A stretch of DNA of 64,000 nt from an uncultured Bacillota bacterium. Its GTDB lineage: Bacteria > Bacillota > Clostridia > Lachnospirales > Lachnospiraceae. The first letter of the stretch is position 1, and the number at the start of each line of letters is the position of its first letter. The notes under the pieces are model-generated. The model saw only the letters and a program-made list of their open reading frames with translations. It made no database searches and was not told the DNA's origin. Both the position numbers and the translations under genes were made by a program. The DNA lies in the NCBI GenBank assembly GCA_949291945.1, contig CASEXH010000021.1, positions 1 through 64,000 on the forward strand. Direction: 5' to 3'. This document shows, one piece after another, positions 16,374-23,890 of this stretch.

Positions 16374-17855
16374 ATGGGAAAACCGACAGGATTTTTAGAT
16401 TATGAGAGAAAAGACGCAGTACAGACACCGCCTTTAGAGAGAATTAAGAACTTTAATGAATTCAAGAAACCTCTGCCCTTAGAGGAACAGCAGATCCAGG
16501 GAGCCCGCTGCATGGAATGCGGCGTTCCCTTCTGCCAGGCAGGTATGATGATCGCAGGGATGGCTTCCGGCTGTCCGCTGCACAACCTGGTGCCGGAGAC
16601 CAATGATCTGGTATACCGGGGAAAATGGAGACAGGCTTACGAGAGACTGTCCAAGACCCACAGTTTTCCGGAATTTACCAGCCATGTGTGTCCTGCTCTG
16701 TGCGAAGCTGCCTGTACCTGTAATATTAACGGAGACCCGGTAGCCACAAAAGACAATGAAAAGGCAATTATCGAGACTGCCTGGAAAAATGGCTGGGTAG
16801 TTCCCCAGGTGCCTCCTGTGCGTACCGGAAAGAAAGTGGCTGTAGTAGGCAGCGGCCCTTCCGGACTGGCGGCAGCTCAGGAATTGAACCGGAAAGGACA
16901 CTGGGTAACGGTATTTGAGAGAAACGACCGGGTAGGAGGACTTCTCCGCTACGGGATTCCCAACATGAAGCTGGACAAATCCATTATTGACCGGAGAGTG
17001 AAGCTCATGGAAGAAGAAGGAGTAGTCTTCAAGACCGGCGTGGACGTAGGAAAAGATGTGAAAGCCCAGGAACTTCTGAAAGAATTTGACCGGGTAGTCC
17101 TGGCCTGCGGAGCCTCCAATCCAAGAGATATCCAGGTGCCGGGAAGAGATGCGGGAAACATCTATTTTGCCGTAGACTTCCTGAAATCTGTGACCAAGAG
17201 CCTTCTGGATTCTAATTTTAAAGACAACCAGTTTATCCCTGCGAAAGGAAAACATGTGCTGGTCATCGGCGGCGGCGATACGGGAAATGACTGTGTGGGA
17301 ACTGCTATCCGCCTGGGAGCAAAATCCGTTACTCAGCTGGAGATGATGCCTAAGCCCTCAGAAACCAGAACTCCCGGGAATCCATGGCCGGAGTGGCCAA
17401 GAGTGCTGAAGACCGATTATGGTCAGGAGGAATCCATTGCAGTCTTCGGGAAAGACCCCAGAATCTATCAGACAACTGTGACAGAGTTTTTAAAAGACGA
17501 TAAAGGCAATGTGCAGAAAGCCAAAATCGTCAGCCTGGAGCCGAAGAAAGACGAAAAGACAGGACGTATGAACATGGTTCCGGTGGAAGGCACAGAAAAA
17601 GTCATTGACGCCCAGCTGGTGCTGATCGCAGCAGGTTTCCTGGGAAGCCAGAAATATGTGACAGACGCTTTCAAAGTAGACTTGAATCCAAGGACCAACG
17701 TGCTGACAAAACCCGATGAATACCAGACCAGCGTGCCCAGAGTATTCACAGCAGGAGATATGCACAGAGGCCAGTCCCTGGTAGTATGGGCCATTACAGA
17801 GGGAAGAAAAGCGGCAGAGGCGGTAGATAAAGATTTGATGGGATATACAGTGTAA
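16374..17855 (+). CDS. gltD: Glutamate synthase, small (beta) subunit
   Basis: 493 residues. It supplies electrons from NADPH to GltB through FAD and two 4Fe-4S clusters. Visible: the N-terminal cysteines CMECGVPFCQ...GCPLHN and CPALCEAACTCN for the clusters, the FAD site VAVVGSGPSGLAAAQEL at about 155, and the NADPH site VLVIGGGDTGNDC at about 300. The C-terminal FAD motif TAGDMHRGQSLVVWAI is present. The ATG lies two bases after the gltB stop with a GGAGG site in the gltB end, so translation is coupled. A strong terminator follows. Confidence 0.97.
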   Translation: MGKPTGFLDYERKDAVQTPPLERIKNFNEFKKPLPLEEQQIQGARCMECGVPFCQAGMMIAGMASGCPLHNLVPETNDLVYRGKWRQAYERLSKTHSFPEFTSHVCPALCEAACTCNINGDPVATKDNEKAIIETAWKNGWVVPQVPPVRTGKKVAVVGSGPSGLAAAQELNRKGHWVTVFERNDRVGGLLRYGIPNMKLDKSIIDRRVKLMEEEGVVFKTGVDVGKDVKAQELLKEFDRVVLACGASNPRDIQVPGRDAGNIYFAVDFLKSVTKSLLDSNFKDNQFIPAKGKHVLVIGGGDTGNDCVGTAIRLGAKSVTQLEMMPKPSETRTPGNPWPEWPRVLKTDYGQEESIAVFGKDPRIYQTTVTEFLKDDKGNVQKAKIVSLEPKKDEKTGRMNMVPVEGTEKVIDAQLVLIAAGFLGSQKYVTDAFKVDLNPRTNVLTKPDEYQTSVPRVFTAGDMHRGQSLVVWAITEGRKAAEAVDKDLMGYTV

Positions 17856-17876
17856 AAATAGTATATGTGTGTTTAG

Positions 17877-17913
17877 AGGCACCGGGAAGACTGGAATTCC
17901 CGGCGCCTTTTTT
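17877..17913 (+). terminator. Terminator of pyrG-gltB-gltD
   Basis: Arms AGGCaCCGGGAA (17877-17888) and TTCCCGGcGCCT (17897-17908) with one A-C mismatch, then a T-run. Convincing intrinsic terminator 22 bases after the gltD stop. Confidence 0.9.
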
Positions 17914-17984
17914 CCTGCCCTCCCAGAATAGAATCGTAAATTCCCTCAGAAGATTTGAATCTTGTGGGATTTATCTGGGAATAT

Positions 17985-18283
17985 TGCGGTTCTAATGGGA
18001 AGGTTAGCTGATGTAACCGTAGATTAGATTGAGGATTACGGTTGAAAAAGAAGATATTGGCTTTGTAACCGTAATATTTATGGGAAATTACGGCTGAAAT
18101 TGGCCTTTTAGTTAATATAACCGTAGTTTTTATAGAGAAATTACGGTTGAAAAAGCAATTTTGGCCATAGTAACCGTATTTTAAATGGTAAAAATACGGT
18201 TAAAAAATCATTTTTCGAGTATATAACCGTATTTGAAGCCTAAAAAATACGGTTAAAAATCGGATTTTTAAAATTAAACCGTA
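17985..18283. repeat. Phased 52-53 bp repeat array of AACCGTA/TACGGTT dyads
   Basis: AACCGTA starts at 18015, 18067, 18119, 18172, 18225 and 18277 (steps 52, 52, 53, 53, 52). TACGGTT (TACGGCT once) starts at 18037, 18089, 18142, 18195 and 18248, with a degenerate TGCGGTT at 17985. Each pair forms an inverted repeat; arms reach 11 perfect bp at 18172-18182/18191-18201 and 10 bp at 18225-18234/18245-18254. An A-rich tract follows most right arms. The spacers are not conserved. No ORF crosses it. It lies between the gltD terminator and the glnA promoter. Confidence 0.9.
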
Positions 18284-18391
18284 TTATGTGATCAATAAGA
18301 GTTTAAGAAGTTTAGAAATATGATTTCCTTTTTTGTATAGCCCGCCAGGCCAGACAGTTACAAAATTTTTCGGGATTTAGCAGGCCATATC

Positions 18392-18420
18392 TTGACTTTT
18401 CAATTTTACACTGCTATAAT
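18392..18420 (+). promoter_or_regulatory. Promoter of glnA
   Basis: TTGACT (18392-18397), 17-bp spacer, TATAAT (18415-18420). It lies about 110 bases downstream of the repeat array and directly upstream of a leader hairpin. Confidence 0.8.
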
Positions 18421-18437
18421 ACCACCCATGAAGGACA

Positions 18438-18483
18438 AAGGCGTTCTTATTCAGGCGGGGACCTGAGTAAGTGCGCCCTTTTT
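18438..18483 (+). promoter_or_regulatory. Leader terminator/attenuator of glnA
   Basis: Inner stem CTTATTCAGG (18446-18455) / CCTGAGTAAG (18462-18471) with hexaloop CGGGGA, extended by AAGGCG/CGCCcTT, followed by T5. It begins about 11 bases after the expected start site. The following 130 bases before glnA hold further small inverted repeats, such as CCCGC/GCGGG near 18575-18591. In clostridia glnA is controlled by an ANTAR antiterminator, and such a gene follows glnA here. Confidence 0.7.
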
Positions 18484-18625
18484 CATTACATAAGAAAATC
18501 CGCTGGACTTTCCTGTGTGATGAAAAGGCCAGAGCATATCCTGTCGCCAAATAGGAATGCAGGGCCGGCTGCCCGCTGCCTTAAGCGGGATTGTTGATTA
18601 ATTCAGAAAGGACATGGTGGTCATT

Positions 18626-19957
18626 ATGGCGAAATACACCAGAGAGGATATTCTGCATATGGCAGAGGAAGAAGACGTGGAATTTATCCGTCTTCAGTTT
18701 ACCGATATGTTCGGTACCATGAAGAATATTGCGATTCCTTTCGGCAAGCTGGAAAAGGCTATGGATAATGAATGTGTGATCGATGCTTCTTCTATGGAGA
18801 GCTTCTATAGAAACGAAGAGGAGGATATGTACCTCCACCCGGATCTGGATACTTTCTGCATTCTTCCATGGAGACCCCAGCAGGGAAAGGTAGCCAGATT
18901 TATCTGCGATATTTATAAGGCGGACGGGACACCTTATAAGGAAAGTCCCAGATATATTCTTCAGAACGCTGTGAAAAAAGCTGAGGAAAAGGGATATACT
19001 TTTAAGGTAAATCCGGAATGTGAGTTTTTCCTTTTCCATACCGATGATAATGGTTCTCCTACTACCCTGACGCACGAGAGAGCTGGTTTTCTGGATCTGA
19101 GTCCGGTGGACCTGGGGGAGAATGCCAGAAGAGACATTGTACTGACTCTGGAGGATATGGGATATGAAGTAGCTTCTTCCCATCATGAGATCGCTCCCGG
19201 TCAGCATGAGATTGATTTTACCATGTCAGATGTGATGGACACAGCGGATAAGCTGATGACCTTTAAGGTGGCGGTCCGCACTGTGGCAAAGCGTCATGGG
19301 CTCCACGCCACATTCATGCCAAAGCCAAGATCCGAGGTAAACGGTTCAGGTATGCATATCAACATGGCTCTTTACAAGGATGGGAAAAATATATTTGAAG
19401 ATCCCCAGGACAGTCTGGGACTGAGTAAAGAAGCATATTCCTTTATCGCCGGACTGCTGGAACATATCAAGGGTATGACAGCGGTTTTCAATCCTCTGGT
19501 GAATTCCTACAAACGTCTGGTACCGGGATTTGAAGCACCCTCAGATGTAACCTGGTCCTCTACCCAGAGGACAGCACTCATAAAGGTATGCCAGGGTATG
19601 AGAGAAGAGAAGGCTATTGAGCTGAGAAGTCCGGATCCTTCCGCAAATCCTTATCTGGTATTTGCCCTGTGTCTGGAAGCCGGTATTGACGGTATAGAAC
19701 AGGGACTGGAGGCACCTGCCGAACTGAAGAGAAGCATCCGGGATTTGTCCGAAGAAGAGAAAAATAATCAGGGTATCGAAGCCCTGCCGGAAAATTTAAG
19801 CGATGCGTTATATGAGATGGGAAGAGATGTCTGGGTAAAGGAGATGCTGGGAGAATCTTTTCTGGAGCATTATAAAAAAGGCAAGAGAAAAGAGTGGAAG
19901 AGTTATATGAAGCAGGTTTCCGAATGGGAACTGGAACAGTATCTGTACCAGATTTAA
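18626..19957 (+). CDS. glnA: Glutamine synthetase type I
   Basis: 444 residues from the ATG at 18626, exactly the usual length of Firmicute GS I; the family begins MAKYTREDI. Upstream ATG 18614 and GTG 18617 are in frame and nearer or farther from AGAAAGGA, so the exact start is not certain. Active-site segments: NPECEFFLF, EIAPGQHEIDF, NGSGMHINMAL, and the C-terminal IELRSPDPSANPYL. No adenylylation-type insertion is evident. It makes glutamine for the neighbouring GOGAT and amidotransferases. A second, type III enzyme is at 7307. Expression is likely set by the leader attenuator. Confidence 0.96.
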   Translation: MAKYTREDILHMAEEEDVEFIRLQFTDMFGTMKNIAIPFGKLEKAMDNECVIDASSMESFYRNEEEDMYLHPDLDTFCILPWRPQQGKVARFICDIYKADGTPYKESPRYILQNAVKKAEEKGYTFKVNPECEFFLFHTDDNGSPTTLTHERAGFLDLSPVDLGENARRDIVLTLEDMGYEVASSHHEIAPGQHEIDFTMSDVMDTADKLMTFKVAVRTVAKRHGLHATFMPKPRSEVNGSGMHINMALYKDGKNIFEDPQDSLGLSKEAYSFIAGLLEHIKGMTAVFNPLVNSYKRLVPGFEAPSDVTWSSTQRTALIKVCQGMREEKAIELRSPDPSANPYLVFALCLEAGIDGIEQGLEAPAELKRSIRDLSEEEKNNQGIEALPENLSDALYEMGRDVWVKEMLGESFLEHYKKGKRKEWKSYMKQVSEWELEQYLYQI

Positions 19958-19982
19958 ATATTTTTTAATCGGCAATGCAAAT

Positions 19983-19994
19983 ATCCTATAGGAT
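19983..19994. promoter_or_regulatory. Perfect 12-bp palindrome between glnA and the ANTAR gene
   Basis: ATCCTATAGGAT, self-complementary, in an 86-base gap. It may be an operator or chance; no promoter was convincing nearby. Confidence 0.25.
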
Positions 19995-20043
19995 GTCTGC
20001 TATAAGGTACTCGCAGAATTAAAGAAAAGGCAGGGAGCAGTAT

Positions 20044-20595
20044 ATGAGCATCATCATTGTGGCATTACCCAAGATTGAAGATGCAAAGCGGATACGAAAG
20101 ATCCTGATGAACCATGGATTTGAAAATGTAGTATCCTGCTGTACCGCTTCCGCAGCTTTAATCGAGGCAAATCAAGATCAGAGAGGACTGATCATCAGCG
20201 GCTATAAACTTCCGGATATGCATTATACCCAGTTGTATGAATGTATACCAAAATATTTTGAAATGCTGCTGATGGGATCAGCAAATGTTGTAAGCTCGGC
20301 AGAAGGCGGAATCATCGCCGTGACTATGCCAGTGAAAATATATGATTTAGTCAATACCGTGGAAATGGTCCTCAGCCAGGTAGAACGGCGGTATAAAAAA
20401 GACAGGAAAAAACCAAGGAAGAGGACTGAGAAAGAAGAAAACTATATTAGGAACGCCAAGTTCCTGCTGATGGAGCGTAATCATCTTTCAGAAGAAGAGG
20501 CCTATCGCTACATTCAGAAATGCAGCATGGACAACGGCACGAATATGGTAGAAACTGCCCAGATGATATTGACGTTGATCTATGACGAATGTTAA
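20044..20595 (+). CDS. ANTAR-domain antiterminator (GlnR/NasT-like)
   Basis: 183 residues. The N-terminal half is a receiver-like domain ([21 protein letters not shown]...) that lacks the usual acidic pocket and phosphorylatable Asp in the expected place ([11 protein letters not shown]). It is thus a pseudo-receiver sensing something other than phosphotransfer. A basic linker [13 protein letters not shown] leads to the ANTAR RNA-binding domain at about 135-183 ([18 protein letters not shown]...MVETAQMIL). ANTAR proteins bind paired hexaloop hairpins in nascent leaders and prevent termination. The glnA-ANTAR order is known in Clostridium, where the gene has been called glnR. Likely targets here are the glnN, glnA and possibly pyrG leaders. 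Confidence 0.9.
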   Translation: MSIIIVALPKIEDAKRIRKILMNHGFENVVSCCTASAALIEANQDQRGLIISGYKLPDMHYTQLYECIPKYFEMLLMGSANVVSSAEGGIIAVTMPVKIYDLVNTVEMVLSQVERRYKKDRKKPRKRTEKEENYIRNAKFLLMERNHLSEEEAYRYIQKCSMDNGTNMVETAQMILTLIYDEC

Positions 20596-20609
20596 AGGAG
20601 AAATGTGAT

Positions 20610-21824
20610 ATGTTTACTATTAATGAGAATTATCTGAAGCTTCCTGGAAGCTATCTGTTCTCTGATATTGCAAAAAAAATCGCAGCATATCAGAAGGAAA
20701 ATCCAGAAAAAGAAATCATCCGACTGGGAATCGGAGATGTGACACAGCCCCTGGCGCCGGCGATCATTGAGGCTCTTCACGGAGCTGTGGAAGAGATGGC
20801 TCATGCAGAGACCTTCCACGGATATGCGCCGGATAAGGGCTACGTTTTCCTGAGAGAGGCTATTGCGAAAAATGATTATCAGGATCGCAGCTGTGACATT
20901 GATCCAGAAGAAATCTTCGTATCTGACGGAGCGAAATGTGACTCCGGAAATATTCAGGAGATCCTGGGATTAGATAATAAGATTGCTGTGTGCGATCCGG
21001 TTTACCCCGTATATGTAGATACCAACGTTATGGCGGGAAGAACAGGAAATTATAATAAGACGACACAGAATTTTGACGGTATGATCTACATGCCCTGTAC
21101 GGCAGAGAATAATTTTGCCCCGGAATTTCCAAAGGAAACCCCGGATGTGATCTATCTCTGCTTTCCAAATAATCCTACAGGCTCTACGATCAGTAAAGAA
21201 CAGCTTCAGGGCTGGGTGGATTACGCCAATAAAAACGGCAGTCTGATCATTTACGATGCGGCCTATGAGGCTTATATCACTGAGGAGGACGTGCCTCACA
21301 GCATTTATGAATGTGAAGGAGCAAAAACCTGTGCTATTGAGCTGAGAAGTTTTTCCAAGAATGCGGGATTCACCGGCGTCCGTCTGGGATTTGCGGTAGT
21401 GCCGAAAGATCTGAAATCCGGAGGAGTTTCCTTAAATGACCTCTGGGCCAGAAGACACGGGACCAAGTATAACGGAGCTCCTTATATCGTGCAGAAAGCA
21501 GGAGCTGCTGTGTATACAGAAGCAGGAAAAGCCCAGGTAAAGGAGCAGGTTGCATATTATATGAGAAATGCGCATACTATATATAATGGTCTGAAAGACG
21601 CAGGCTATACGGTCAGCGGCGGTGTAAACGCTCCTTATGTATGGCTGAAAACGCCGGGTAATCAGACCTCCTGGGAGTTCTTTGACACCCTTCTCCATGA
21701 GGTGAATGTGGTAGGAACTCCTGGAAGCGGTTTCGGCGCCTGCGGAGAAGGCTATTTCCGGTTAAGTGCTTTCGGCACCTATGAAAACACAATAGAGGCG
21801 ATTAAGAGGATTACGAAGATGTAA
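20610..21824 (+). CDS. dapL: LL-diaminopimelate aminotransferase
   Basis: 404 residues from ATG 20610 (AAAGGAG 9 bases upstream). It converts tetrahydrodipicolinate to LL-diaminopimelate using glutamate as amino donor, a one-step route to lysine and cell-wall precursors. The start [22 protein letters not shown] is diagnostic of DapL. The PLP lysine lies in [17 protein letters not shown], and the ring-contacting Asp and Tyr in [11 protein letters not shown]. It is 14 bases after the ANTAR gene and uses glutamate, so it may be read from the glnA transcript. A terminator follows. Confidence 0.95.
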   Translation: MFTINENYLKLPGSYLFSDIAKKIAAYQKENPEKEIIRLGIGDVTQPLAPAIIEALHGAVEEMAHAETFHGYAPDKGYVFLREAIAKNDYQDRSCDIDPEEIFVSDGAKCDSGNIQEILGLDNKIAVCDPVYPVYVDTNVMAGRTGNYNKTTQNFDGMIYMPCTAENNFAPEFPKETPDVIYLCFPNNPTGSTISKEQLQGWVDYANKNGSLIIYDAAYEAYITEEDVPHSIYECEGAKTCAIELRSFSKNAGFTGVRLGFAVVPKDLKSGGVSLNDLWARRHGTKYNGAPYIVQKAGAAVYTEAGKAQVKEQVAYYMRNAHTIYNGLKDAGYTVSGGVNAPYVWLKTPGNQTSWEFFDTLLHEVNVVGTPGSGFGACGEGYFRLSAFGTYENTIEAIKRITKM

Positions 21825-21837
21825 TCAAAGATATCCT

Positions 21838-21879
21838 GTCCGAAGTATCTGGATTTTTCTGGGTATTTCGGACTTTTTT
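21838..21879 (+). terminator. Terminator of glnA-ANTAR-dapL
   Basis: GTCCGAA (21838-21844) pairs with TTCGGAC (21867-21873), extended inward by wobble pairs, then T6. Confidence 0.85.
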
Positions 21880-21935
21880 AATTTCTTTTTTTGATTGAGT
21901 GGAGTGACTTTGGTGAACCGGGGGAGCGTGGAGGG

Positions 21936-22036
21936 CAAGAATATATGTGTATTTTCAGCTCAGTCTGCGCTCACTTTGAGCCTAAGGTCTCAAAGATGTG
22001 CTCGACAAATTCGCATAAAATACACATATATTCTTG
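21936..22036. repeat. Palindromic element, copy 1
   Basis: Perfect 20-bp arms (21936-21955 and 22017-22036) enclose a 61-base core that contains an inner hairpin CTTTGAG/CTCAAAG and ends in GCTCGACAAATTCGCAT. The core closely matches the reverse complement of the core at 58235-58291, but the arms share no clear identity with that copy beyond AT-richness. No ORF with a ribosome site crosses it. Confidence 0.85.
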
Positions 22037-22239
22037 AAGCTACGGTTGCTTCCGCTGCCGGGGGCAAAGGCCGTACGGTATTGCGGGAACTCAATTAAAA
22101 AAGAAATTTGGATGGTATGCTGGTGCTGGAGTTCGAGTGAAACGTACAGTTGGTCGGTGTGCAGGTGTTTAGAGATAAAAGAGAATCGAAATGGTGACAA
22201 TAGAGAGTGATAGTTTTGATGAAGGAAGGGAATGGGATT
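22037..22239. other. Intergenic stretch before aspS
   Basis: About 200 bases with no gene. It is rich in AG. ACTCAATT near 22089 could pair weakly with TTGATTGAGT near 21891, enclosing the palindromic element. No clear promoter for aspS was found. Confidence 0.3.
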
Positions 22240-23568
22240 ATGGAATTTGTTAAGGGTATTGTTGAGAGAGAAAAGTCTGGATATGAGGAGTTTTTGGAGA
22301 AGGCGGAGGGGGATACTGCCTGTCTGGAGGGGACGGTCCATAGTCTTCGGGATATGGGGGAGATTGGGTTTGTGATTCTTAGAAGCAGGGAAGGGCTTCT
22401 TCAGGCTGTCTGGGAGGAAGGCGTCTCCAGAGAGGATCTGAAGGAGTTTCATGAAGGGGATTGTATCCGTGTGACGGGAACTGTGAAAACTGAAGAGAGA
22501 GCTCCCCAGGGAAAGGAATTGAGGATTAAGGAAACGGAATTTTTGTCTAAGGTTGACCAGCCTCTGCCCCTGCCGGTAGGAAAGTGGAACCTGAACACAT
22601 CCCTGGAAGCCAAACTGAACATGCGCCCTGTCTCTTTAAGGAATGTAAGAGAGAGGGCTAAATTCCGTATTCAGGAAGGGATCACCAGAGGTTTCCGGGA
22701 TTTCCTGTATCATCAGGGCTTTACAGAGATCCACAGCCCCAAGATCGGAGCAAAAAGTGCCGAGGGCGGCGCCAACCTTTTCAAGCTGGAATATTTCCAT
22801 CATCCTGCAGTGCTCCAGCAGAGCCCCCAGCTTTATAAACAGATGATGGTAGGTGTGTTTGACCGGGTATTTGAGACCGGGCCTGTATTCCGGGCAGAGA
22901 AACACAACACCAGAAGACATCTGAACGAATATACCAGCCTGGACTTTGAGATGGGTTATATTGACAGCTTTTACGATATCTGCCGGATGGAGACAGGATT
23001 TTTGAAATACACCATGGATCTTTTGAACAGAGAATACAGGAAAGAACTGGATATCTTAAAGGTAACTCTTCCTGAGATCAAAGAAATTCCCTGTGTAACT
23101 TTCCAGAAAGCAAAGGAACTGGTTTCTGAAAAATACCAGAGAAAGATCCGGGCGCCTTTTGATCTGGAACCGGAGGAGGAAGAACTGATCGGAAAATATT
23201 TCCAGGAAGAATGGGGTTCAGATTTTGTATTTGTCACCCATTATCCTTCTAAGAAACGTCCTTTCTACGCTATGGATGATCCGGAAGACAGCCGCTATAC
23301 TTTAAGCTTTGACCTGCTGTATAAGGGACTGGAGATCACCACAGGAGGCCAGAGGATCCATGATTATCAGATGCTGAAAGATAAGATTGCAGCAAAGGGT
23401 ATGAGCGAAGAAGGACTGGAACAGTATCTGGATGCTTTTAAATACGGTATGCCTCCTCACGGAGGTCTGGGAATCGGTCTGGAAAGACTGACCATGCAGC
23501 TGATAGGAGAGGACAATATTCGAGAGACTACTTTATTCCCAAGAGATTTAACAAGGCTGGAGCCCTAG
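22240..23568 (+). CDS. aspS: Aspartyl-tRNA synthetase, archaeal/non-discriminating type
   Basis: 442 residues from the ATG at 22240, chosen for the AAGGAAGGG site before it. It is clearly shorter than the bacterial enzyme (about 590) and lacks the GAD insertion. The N-terminal OB-fold (about 20-105) is followed by class II motifs: FTEIHSPKIGAKSAEGGANLF, PVFRAEKHNTRRHLNEYTSLDFE (motif 2) and GLGIGLERLTM (motif 3). Archaeal-type enzymes of this kind often charge both tRNA-Asp and tRNA-Asn. The downstream gatCAB, 14 bases later, would convert Asp-tRNA-Asn to Asn-tRNA-Asn. The non-discriminating role is inferred from this linkage. Confidence 0.9.
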   Translation: MEFVKGIVEREKSGYEEFLEKAEGDTACLEGTVHSLRDMGEIGFVILRSREGLLQAVWEEGVSREDLKEFHEGDCIRVTGTVKTEERAPQGKELRIKETEFLSKVDQPLPLPVGKWNLNTSLEAKLNMRPVSLRNVRERAKFRIQEGITRGFRDFLYHQGFTEIHSPKIGAKSAEGGANLFKLEYFHHPAVLQQSPQLYKQMMVGVFDRVFETGPVFRAEKHNTRRHLNEYTSLDFEMGYIDSFYDICRMETGFLKYTMDLLNREYRKELDILKVTLPEIKEIPCVTFQKAKELVSEKYQRKIRAPFDLEPEEEELIGKYFQEEWGSDFVFVTHYPSKKRPFYAMDDPEDSRYTLSFDLLYKGLEITTGGQRIHDYQMLKDKIAAKGMSEEGLEQYLDAFKYGMPPHGGLGIGLERLTMQLIGEDNIRETTLFPRDLTRLEP

Positions 23569-23582
23569 AAAGGAGCAAAACA

Positions 23583-23876
23583 ATGAGCGCACAGAGAATA
23601 GACGATACAGTAATGGAAAATATAGAGATCCTGGCAAAGCTTTCCATGTCTGAGGATGAACGGGAAGAAATGCGGACAGAACTGGAAAAGATCCTGGATT
23701 ATGTGGAAAAGCTTAATGAACTGGATACGGAAAATGTGGAGGCGGCCTCTCATATCTTCCCCCTGGAAAATGTGTTCCGGGAGGACGAAGTGACTAACGG
23801 GGACGCCCAGGAGGAAATGCTGGCCAATACTCCGGTGAAAAAAGAAGGACAGTATCAGGTTCCCAAGACCGTGTAG
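23583..23876 (+). CDS. gatC: Asp/Glu-tRNA amidotransferase subunit C
   Basis: 97 residues, the family's usual size. It is a small stabilising subunit that wraps between GatA and GatB. The sequence ILAKLSMSEDEREEMRTELEKILDYVEKLNELDTENVEA is typical, as is the C-terminal VKKEGQYQVPKTV. Ribosome site AGAAAGGAG before the ATG. It starts 14 bases after aspS and is followed closely by gatA, forming one operon. Confidence 0.95.
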   Translation: MSAQRIDDTVMENIEILAKLSMSEDEREEMRTELEKILDYVEKLNELDTENVEAASHIFPLENVFREDEVTNGDAQEEMLANTPVKKEGQYQVPKTV

Positions 23877-23890
23877 AAAGGATGAAAGAC

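Noticed and set aside
17985..18283. CRISPR array
   Set aside because: Repeats are only 7-11 bp inverted pairs, the intervening sequence is not spacer-like, and no cas gene is near. The 52-53 bp period is of a dyad and not of a direct repeat of 25-40 bp.
21895..22098. 67-residue ORF across palindromic copy 1
   Set aside because: Runs through the palindrome, which constrains it at the DNA level; no ribosome site.
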